This document shows positions 7,510 to 12,151 of a stretch of 12,151 bases of DNA, in pieces. A program made the position numbers and the translations under genes. How positions within the stretch are numbered: position 1 is the stretch's first letter; every line of letters begins with the position of its first letter. Origin of the DNA: an uncultured Clostridia bacterium (GTDB lineage Bacteria; Bacillota; Clostridia; UBA1381; UMGS1253); NCBI GenBank assembly GCA_934456295.1, contig CAKSHB010000040.1:1-12151 (forward strand), in the 5' to 3' direction. The notes below the pieces were generated by a model, which saw only the letters and a list, made by a program, of their open reading frames with translations, was not told the origin of the DNA and searched no databases.

Positions 7510-8742
7510 ATGAACTATTATGAATATGACGGAAACGACATTGCAAAAACGCTGAAAAAAGCAATTAATGAAAGCGCCGACCCTGCCGCGGTAAAATATC
7601 TGTTAAACGAGCGCAATAACAAAATAGATGCCGGCGGAGAAAAGTATGCCGCATATAAAAACGATGCTCTGACACAGAGAGCAAACGAATATATAAACAA
7701 ATATGCGGCAGGTGATGTAAATTCAATACTTGATGCACAGCGTGAGCTTGCGGTAAATAACCTCATAGAGGCAGGAAAACGCAACAGAAGCGCATATAAT
7801 GAAGGAATTGTATCAAACGGCAATGCGTATGCAGACGCAAGAAGCGGAATTTATTCCGCATACCAAAGAGGCGCTGCGTCAAATGAGGAAAGATTTGCGG
7901 CGATGGGGCTTGGCAGAGGAGGCAGCAAAGCCGCCTCAAGCGGCTTCGGCGAAACGAGCCGTATGGCGGCAAATGCGGCATATCAGAACAATGTGTATAA
8001 CTCTTATAAAAGCCAGGCGGCTGATGAGGCAAAGCTCTCACAGCAATATATGGCAAATCAGGCACAGGCACAGCAGGACTATAATGACGCAGTGGCAAAG
8101 CTCGGCGAAAAACAGGCGGAGTACGGCTATCAGGCGGAAAAGGACAGAGCAGAGCAGAACCGTTATGCGACGGAGAATGAGTATGAGCATGCACTTGAGA
8201 AGCTCAAAGCAACGGGACGCGTTACAGATGAACAGCAGGCACAGGTTCTCGGACTGGATATAGGCACAACGACGGCAGAATATGAGGACATGATATTCTC
8301 AAACAGCATGGAACTGCGCAAATTTGACAGCGATGAGGAGCAGAGAGCGTTTGACAACAGTATGGCAGTCAAAAAGTTTGACAGTGAGAGTGAGCAGAAT
8401 ATGTTTGAACGTGCTTATGAGCTGTTTAAGAGCACGGGAAAGGTCATAAACGAGTCTATGGCATCGGTTCTCGGCATACCTGTCGGCACGGATTATTGGG
8501 AGTATGTTATTGCGGCAAAAAATGCAAATACAAACTACCTGAACTATACCGTTAAGAGCCGGAATGCGGCGACATCGGCGAGAAAGGCGGCAGCCTCCGC
8601 AAGCCGCGCGGCATCATCTGCGGCAGCGGCGGCGGAAAATGCGAGAATAAAGTATCTGAACTATGAGGTCAGCAAGCAGAATGCGGATACGAAAAGATAT
8701 CAGGCCGAAACTGACAGAATGAAAATTACCGGAGACTACTAA
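7510..8742 (+). CDS. Alanine-rich modular repeat protein, possible internal virion or tail protein
   Basis: I do not recognise this 410-residue protein. It has no signal peptide or membrane segment and is rich in A, N, Y, E and K. Residues 40-225 look helical and coiled-coil forming. Residues 228-258 and 302-332 are ungapped copies of one 31-residue module (15 identities by eye). Its core is TG(R/K)V...E..A.VLG...GT....EY. Between the copies lie two back-to-back 18-residue units (267-284 and 285-302) sharing KFDS..EQ..F. A third pair sharing YLNY.V...NA.T (343-356 and 382-395) flanks an almost pure alanine/serine helix. Long helical proteins late in podovirus operons are often ejected internal proteins, but the position between endolysin and holin is unusual for that. 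The start is ATG 7510 with AAGGG upstream. Confidence 0.7.
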   Translation: MNYYEYDGNDIAKTLKKAINESADPAAVKYLLNERNNKIDAGGEKYAAYKNDALTQRANEYINKYAAGDVNSILDAQRELAVNNLIEAGKRNRSAYNEGIVSNGNAYADARSGIYSAYQRGAASNEERFAAMGLGRGGSKAASSGFGETSRMAANAAYQNNVYNSYKSQAADEAKLSQQYMANQAQAQQDYNDAVAKLGEKQAEYGYQAEKDRAEQNRYATENEYEHALEKLKATGRVTDEQQAQVLGLDIGTTTAEYEDMIFSNSMELRKFDSDEEQRAFDNSMAVKKFDSESEQNMFERAYELFKSTGKVINESMASVLGIPVGTDYWEYVIAAKNANTNYLNYTVKSRNAATSARKAAASASRAASSAAAAAENARIKYLNYEVSKQNADTKRYQAETDRMKITGDY

Positions 8743-8752
8743 GGAGATAGGA

Positions 8753-9118
8753 ATGGAAGAGCTTACACAGTTATTTGAGGGCTTTTGTGTAAATTTGAAT
8801 TTGCTGTGGTATGCAATGGGTGCGCTTATGGTGTGCGATTTTGTAACGGGAATTGCAAAAGCATACAGGCGTGAAAAATGCGTATCAAGTGCAAAACTGC
8901 GTGACGGCGGATTTAAAAAGTGCGGCATGATAGCGGTATCGCTTCTGTGCGTAGGCATCAGCAGACTTTTCAACGATAACGGATATGTTATTGCAAACAG
9001 CGCTGTTGCATACTATGTGTATACGGAGCTTGTGTCAATCGTTGAAAACCTGATTGCACTTGATGTACCGCTGCCGCCAATTGTTAAAAGAGTGCTCGGA
9101 GGCATAAAGAAAGCATAA
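8753..9118 (+). CDS. Phage holin, TcdE/Holin_4 type
   Basis: This 121-residue membrane protein has hydrophobic segments at about residues 17-37, 57-73 and 78-101. The segment CDFVTGIAKAYRREKCVSSAKLRDG and the later ELVSIVENL are characteristic of the phage holin family 4 (also called toxin secretion/phage lysis holin, clostridial TcdE type). It would form pores in the cytoplasmic membrane, letting the amidase reach peptidoglycan. The C-terminus is basic (KRVLGGIKKA). AAGGAGAT lies just upstream of the ATG, and the gene begins 10 bases after the previous stop. It is the last phage-like gene before the terminator. Holin and endolysin are separated here by a 410-residue gene, which is not the common adjacent order. 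Confidence 0.88.
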   Translation: MEELTQLFEGFCVNLNLLWYAMGALMVCDFVTGIAKAYRREKCVSSAKLRDGGFKKCGMIAVSLLCVGISRLFNDNGYVIANSAVAYYVYTELVSIVENLIALDVPLPPIVKRVLGGIKKA

Positions 9119-9142
9119 ATACAAAAAAGAACAGCTATAAAA

Positions 9143-9176
9143 GCACAATAAAAATTACCCTCACGGCACAATAAAA
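9143..9176 (+). repeat. 11-bp direct repeat in the phage/host junction
   Basis: GCACAATAAAA occurs perfectly at 9143-9153 and again at 9166-9176, a 23-bp period. It lies between the last phage gene and the terminator, in the stretch where the prophage end is expected. It could be a recombinase arm-type site or chance in AT-rich DNA. Confidence 0.35.
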
Positions 9177-9184
9177 TAAAGAAA

Positions 9185-9226
9185 GACGGACGTTTTACAA
9201 AAAATGCAAAGCGTCCGTCGTTTTTT
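9185..9226 (+). terminator. Strong intrinsic terminator, probably bidirectional
   Basis: GACGGACG (9185-9192) pairs perfectly with CGTCCGTC (9212-9219). The stem is extended inward by a wobble pair and three A-T pairs (9194-9196 with 9208-9210), and T6 (9221-9226) follows on the plus strand. Read on the minus strand the same stem is followed by a T-rich run (complement of 9170-9184). It can therefore also end transcription of the convergent fusion gene, whose stop lies a few bases away. Confidence 0.88.
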
Positions 9227-9232
9227 ATATAA

Positions 9233-11530
9233 TTATTTTTTGCTGTCCTCTTCGCGGATTTGTACGCGGCGGATTTTGCCGCTTATTGTTTTGGGCAGCT
9301 CTTCCACAAATTCCACAATACGCGGATATTTGTAGGGCGCAGTGTTTTCCTTTACATAGTTCTGAATTTCTTTTTTCAGCTCATCTGTTTTTGCCGTGCC
9401 TGCCGTGAGCACAATAGTCGATTTTACAACCTGACCTCTCACGGGGTCGGGAACGCCTGTTATTGCACATTCGAGAACATACGGCAGCTCCATGATTACA
9501 TTTTCAATCTCAAACGGTCCAATTCTGTAGCCGGAGGATTTTATTACATCATCAATTCTGCCGACATACCACAGATAACCGTCCTCATCGCGTATAGCCT
9601 GGTCGCCCGTATGGTAATAGCCGTCGTGCCATGCCTCATCGGTCTTTTCTTTGTCGTTATAATATCCGAGATAAAGTCCGCAGGGCACTTTTTCGTCTGT
9701 CTTGATACAAATTTCGCCCGTTTCGCCGTTTTTACATATGCTGCCGTCGGGAGCGAGAACCTCTACATGATAGAGCGGACTGGGACGGCCCATTGAGCCT
9801 GTTTTCGGCTGTGTTCCGACAAAGTTTCCGATTACGAGCGTTGTTTCTGTCTGACCGAATGCCTCCATAATCGTCAGTCCAGTTGCTTTTTTAAACTGTA
9901 CGACAACCTCCGGATTAAGGGCTTCGCCTGCCGTTGTGGCATATTCAATCGATGACAAATCATACTTTGACAAATTCTCTTTTATAAAGAAACGGTACAT
10001 TGTCGGCGGTGCGCAGAAGGTTGTGATATTGTACTGCTTAAACATCGGGAGAATATCCTCCGAATGGAAGCGGTCAAAGTCATATGTGAATACGCCTGCC
10101 TCACACAGCCATTGTCCGTACAGCTTGCCCCAAAGAGCCTTGCCCCAGCCGGTGTCGGAGATTGTAAAGTGCAGCCCGTCAGGGTTTACATTATGCCAGT
10201 ATTTTGCCGTGATATAGTGACCCAGAGGATATTTGTGCGAATGTGCCGCAATTCTGGGATAACCTGTCGTGCCCGATGTGAAGAGCATGAGCATGATATC
10301 ATTGCCGCATGCCGTGTCGGGTTTTCTCTCATATACATCGCTGCAGAGAGTCATCTCTTCGTTAAAGTCGTGCCAGCCGTCCTTTTTGCCGCCGACAAGA
10401 ATTTTTACCATATCAGGGAATTCCTTTGAGGCAAGTTCCGCATGCTCCGACACATCGTCGTCGGCAGTACATACGATTGCCTTAACCTGTGCTGCCTTGT
10501 AACGGTAGGTGAAATCGTGTTCCACAAGCTGGTTTGTTGCAGGAATAACGATTGCGCCTATTTTATGCAGCGCAAGTATGCTGAACCAGAACTGATAGTG
10601 ACGCTTGAGCACGAGCATTACACGGTCGCCCTTTTTTATTCCGAGCGATTCAAAATAGTTGGCGGTCATAGCGGAAAACTTCTTCATATCGCCAAAGGTG
10701 AATGTGTGTGAAGTCTTGTCCTTTCCGACCCACAGCATTGCCCTTTTGTCGGGAGTTTTGTCGGCAATTGCATCGACACAGTCGAAGGCAAAGTTAAAGC
10801 TGTCGTCATTTTTGAATGATATGCTGCTGATTACACCGTTTTCATCGGTTTCGGTTTCGATATATTTTGCCGCTATCGAAGGTGCGCTTTCCTTTTTGTA
10901 TTTATGAACCGAACTGCCTGCTGCCGGAATAGGCTTATGTGCCTCCGCAGCGCCGTTATTTAAAACGATTGCGTAAAATACGGCGTCACTGCCTCCCGAA
11001 GCAACCATTCCGTGCGGCTGTGACGAATCGTAGTACACAGTATCGCCGGCTTTTAAAATCTCGGTATTTTCGCCGATTTGTATTTTCATTTCGCCCGAAA
11101 TCATAATGTCCATTTCCTGTCCGGCATGTGTCGAAAGATGAATCGGGTTTTCTTCGTCCTCTTTTGAATAGGGGAGTACAACATGGAACGGCTCGGCGAT
11201 TTTGTTTTTAAAGCCGGGCGCAATGTTTTTATAGTTAAGCCCCGAACGGCGCGCTATGGGAAGACCCTCGCCGTTTCTTATTATACTGTAGCCGGAAAGC
11301 GTCGGCGCAGAGCCTGTCAGTATATCCGTAGGGTCGACATGACAGCATTTTGCTACCTTATATATAAATGAAAAACTGAAATCAGCTTCGCCGGATTCAT
11401 ATTTGATGTAATCCTCAACGGAAACATCGGTGTTGTGCGCCATTTCTTCAACACTGAGTCCTTCAATTTCGCGAAGCTCCTTAATTCTGAGAGCCGTTTG
11501 TTTGATTTCTTCCAACATGTTAACAACCAT
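9233..11530 (-). CDS. XRE regulator-cupin-acyl-CoA synthetase fusion (AMP-forming)
   Basis: The 765-residue protein joins three domains. Residues about 11-70 are an XRE-type helix-turn-helix (IKELREIEGLSVEEMAHNT). Residues about 115-192 are a cupin barrel with possible metal ligands H131, H135, E139 and H173. Residues about 245-765 are an ANL-family adenylating enzyme that would make acyl-AMP and then acyl-CoA. Visible motifs are the phosphate-binding FTSGTTGYPR (417-426), EAFGQTE (556-562), YHTGD (639-643), RIDDVIKSSGYRIGPFEIE (658-676) and the catalytic lysine K752 in TISGKIRR. The layout and motifs resemble medium-chain/acetyl-type synthetases; the acyl substrate is unknown. ATG 11530 is chosen because GGAAAGG lies just upstream and the helix-turn-helix begins soon after. 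It could be a ligand-sensing enzyme that regulates its own promoter, which is inference. Confidence 0.85.
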   Translation of the reverse strand: MVVNMLEEIKQTALRIKELREIEGLSVEEMAHNTDVSVEDYIKYESGEADFSFSFIYKVAKCCHVDPTDILTGSAPTLSGYSIIRNGEGLPIARRSGLNYKNIAPGFKNKIAEPFHVVLPYSKEDEENPIHLSTHAGQEMDIMISGEMKIQIGENTEILKAGDTVYYDSSQPHGMVASGGSDAVFYAIVLNNGAAEAHKPIPAAGSSVHKYKKESAPSIAAKYIETETDENGVISSISFKNDDSFNFAFDCVDAIADKTPDKRAMLWVGKDKTSHTFTFGDMKKFSAMTANYFESLGIKKGDRVMLVLKRHYQFWFSILALHKIGAIVIPATNQLVEHDFTYRYKAAQVKAIVCTADDDVSEHAELASKEFPDMVKILVGGKKDGWHDFNEEMTLCSDVYERKPDTACGNDIMLMLFTSGTTGYPRIAAHSHKYPLGHYITAKYWHNVNPDGLHFTISDTGWGKALWGKLYGQWLCEAGVFTYDFDRFHSEDILPMFKQYNITTFCAPPTMYRFFIKENLSKYDLSSIEYATTAGEALNPEVVVQFKKATGLTIMEAFGQTETTLVIGNFVGTQPKTGSMGRPSPLYHVEVLAPDGSICKNGETGEICIKTDEKVPCGLYLGYYNDKEKTDEAWHDGYYHTGDQAIRDEDGYLWYVGRIDDVIKSSGYRIGPFEIENVIMELPYVLECAITGVPDPVRGQVVKSTIVLTAGTAKTDELKKEIQNYVKENTAPYKYPRIVEFVEELPKTISGKIRRVQIREEDSKK

Positions 11531-11585
11531 AGCCTTTCCGCCCGTAAATTTTTTTTGCTGCGCTTTGCAGCGGGCATGCAAAGCG
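11531..11585 (-). promoter_or_regulatory. Leader hairpin with loop complementary to the ribosome-binding-site flank
   Basis: On the minus strand a perfect 9-bp stem (11577-11585 with 11561-11569) carries the loop TGCCCGC (11576-11570). The loop's GCCCG can pair with CGGGC at 11544-11540, directly next to the Shine-Dalgarno GGAAAGG (11539-11533) of the fusion gene. That would be an H-type pseudoknot able to mask translation initiation. The complementarity is visible; the function is inferred. Confidence 0.4.
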
Positions 11586-11591
11586 TTTTTT
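11561..11591 (+). terminator. Plus-strand hairpin with T6 tail, possible terminator of antisense transcription
   Basis: CGCTTTGCA (11561-11569) and TGCAAAGCG (11577-11585) form a 9-bp stem with a 7-nt loop, followed by T6 (11586-11591) on the plus strand. No plus-strand gene precedes it, so as a terminator it could only stop antisense transcripts. The same bases form the minus-strand leader hairpin listed separately. Confidence 0.4.
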
Positions 11592-11608
11592 GTCCTGCTT
11601 TTTGTCTT

Positions 11609-11667
11609 ATTGAAAATCCCTGTTCTTATTTTTGAAAACTTCTGCTGAAAATAAAGAAATTTTCAAT
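11609..11667. repeat. Inverted repeat in the fusion gene leader
   Basis: ATTGAAAAT (11609-11617) and ATTTTCAAT (11659-11667) are perfect 9-bp inverted arms separated by 41 bases. They lie between the candidate start of transcription and the ribosome binding site of the minus-strand gene. They could be paired operator half-sites for a helix-turn-helix protein or an RNA stem. They are AT-rich, so chance is a real alternative. Confidence 0.35.
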
Positions 11668-11685
11668 ATTTTTTTTATGTCTGCA

Positions 11686-11691
11686 ATTATA
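11686..11691 (-). promoter_or_regulatory. Candidate -10 box for the fusion gene
   Basis: A perfect TATAAT is read on the minus strand here, about 155 bases before the ATG at 11530. No good -35 box was found at 16-18 bases, so the promoter may need an activator or may lie elsewhere. If used, it gives a leader of about 150 nt that contains the inverted repeat and the hairpin. Confidence 0.4.
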
Positions 11692-11757
11692 ATAACACAA
11701 ATACTTTACTTTTTAAACCCCTTTTGTTCAAAAAACACGAAAGTTGTTGGAAAAAAT

Positions 11758-11787
11758 TTGAAGCAAGCAGGAAAACGTAAATATATT
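11758..11787 (+). promoter_or_regulatory. Weak candidate plus-strand promoter
   Basis: TTGAAG (11758-11763) and TATATT (11782-11787) are separated by 18 bases. They lie just upstream of the doubtful small ORF at 11810. Matches are partial in AT-rich DNA. Confidence 0.2.
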
Positions 11788-11809
11788 CTGCCAATATGGG
11801 AGTAATGTT

Positions 11810-11956
11810 ATGTGTTATACGTTAAAAATGCACAAAAATATTTTTTGGAAAAGCAATATTTCTGACAAAAGGCACTTGTTTTTCACAAATACAGCGATGG
11901 AGGCAATGAAAAAGGACAGCACAATGAAAAAAAACTTGCGAAAAAGGGCAAAATAG
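11810..11956 (+). CDS. Doubtful small basic ORF, 48 residues
   Basis: ATG 11810 follows GGGAG (11798-11802) at 7-base spacing and a weak promoter-like pair at 11758-11787. The product would be strongly basic at its end (MKKNLRKRAK), with no recognised domain. Against it are AT-rich codons unlike the flanking genes, several methionines in the second half, and overlap of its end with a better promoter at 11936-11964. It is kept as a candidate only because of the promoter/ribosome-binding-site arrangement. Confidence 0.18.
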   Translation: MCYTLKMHKNIFWKSNISDKRHLFFTNTAMEAMKKDSTMKKNLRKRAK

Positions 11957-11964
11957 TATAAAAT
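11936..11964 (+). promoter_or_regulatory. Candidate promoter for the gene at the right edge
   Basis: TTGCGA (11936-11941) and TAAAAT (11959-11964) have an ideal 17-base spacer, and the overlapping TATAAA at 11957 is an alternative -10. Transcription would start near 11971, exactly where the first paired segment of the leader begins. Confidence 0.4.
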
Positions 11965-11973
11965 ATTAACGAA

Positions 11974-12078
11974 ATCGCGCAGTTTGTGTGCGTAACATGG
12001 CTGTATGTGCGGTGTAACTGCGATAAAAATATGATAGCCAAACAGGAAACAGCGATAAAAAATTACGGTTTTTTATCG
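11974..12078 (+). promoter_or_regulatory. Candidate structured leader RNA with competing pairings
   Basis: ATCG..CAGTT (11974-11984, with a 2-nt bulge) pairs with AACTGCGAT (12016-12024). The loop's GGCTGT (11999-12004) can pair with ATAGCC (12034-12039), one wobble included, giving a pseudoknot. Downstream CGATAAAAAA (12053-12062) pairs perfectly with TTTTTTATCG (12069-12078). A second copy of CGATAAAAA at 12021-12029 could pair with that same arm instead, and it also takes part in the first stem. I recognise no known riboswitch class. The pairings are visible; the regulatory role is inferred. Confidence 0.35.
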
Positions 12079-12079
12079 G

Positions 12080-12116
12080 TTGAATTATAAATTTTAAAAG
12101 AACTATAAATTTAAAA
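12080..12116 (+). promoter_or_regulatory. Second promoter-like pair and AT-rich direct repeat
   Basis: TTGAAT (12080-12085) and TATAAA (12104-12109) are 18 bases apart. TATAAATTTTAAAA (12086-12099) is nearly repeated as TATAAATTTAAAA (12104-12116), an 18-bp period. If this were the promoter, the mRNA would start almost at the ribosome binding site at 12121 and exclude the structured leader. Confidence 0.25.
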
Positions 12117-12135
12117 TCGGAAAGGAAGTATTTCA

Positions 12136-12151
12136 ATGAGCGGTATAAGCT
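12136..12151 (+). CDS. Start of an unidentified gene, cut by the window edge
   Basis: ATG 12136 is preceded by AAAGGAAG (12121-12128) at good spacing. Only the first five residues, MSGIS, are visible, so no function can be proposed. The long non-coding leader and promoter candidates upstream support a real gene start. It runs divergently from the fusion gene. Confidence 0.6.

Noticed and set aside
11531..11581. Upstream extension of the fusion gene to an in-frame start near 11581
   Set aside because: The extra 17 residues are encoded by the leader hairpin, have no homology-like pattern, and the ATG at 11530 has its own GGAAAGG.
1..12151. CRISPR array, tRNA, rRNA or insertion sequence
   Set aside because: I saw no regularly spaced repeats, no cloverleaf with a CCA-type end, no rRNA-like segment and no transposase.

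Overview
The window looks like the right-hand (late gene) end of a prophage in a Gram-positive Clostridia-type bacterium (Firmicutes), followed by ordinary chromosomal DNA. The assignment rests on an XkdX-family protein, an Amidase_2 endolysin, a holin of the clostridial TcdE/Holin_4 type, strong GGAGG-like ribosome binding sites, and a chromosomal acyl-CoA synthetase of a type I associate with gut clostridia. The species cannot be named from this sequence.

Positions 1-9118 hold one dense plus-strand phage operon. In order it encodes the tail of a probable scaffold protein, an HK97-fold-type major capsid protein with an extra C-terminal chitobiase-like domain, a small head-completion/connector candidate, a large beta-rich protein resembling short-tail nozzle or DNA-stabilization proteins (P22 gp10-like), and a tail fibre with a DUF6273/C-type-lectin-like tip. 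These are followed by a small coiled-coil protein, XkdX, an amidase endolysin with two C-terminal repeats, an alanine-rich repeat protein of unknown role, and a holin. No tail tube, tape measure or baseplate cassette lies between capsid and fibre. This favours a short-tailed (podovirus-like) particle whose terminase and portal genes lie upstream of the window.

A strong hairpin terminator at 9185-9226 closes the operon. It also has a T-rich stretch on the opposite strand, so it can serve the convergent gene at 9233-11530. That gene encodes a single chain joining an XRE-type DNA-binding domain, a cupin and an AMP-forming acyl-CoA synthetase. Phage-like genes stop at 9118, so the prophage/host junction probably lies between 9119 and 9232.

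Positions 11531-12135 are non-coding or nearly so. They contain the roughly 150-nt leader of the fusion gene, with a hairpin whose loop can pair next to the ribosome binding site. They also contain a doubtful 48-codon ORF and a plus-strand promoter followed by a leader with mutually exclusive pairings, just upstream of a gene that begins at 12136 and runs off the window. This leader and the fusion gene are the items most worth a second look outside the phage.
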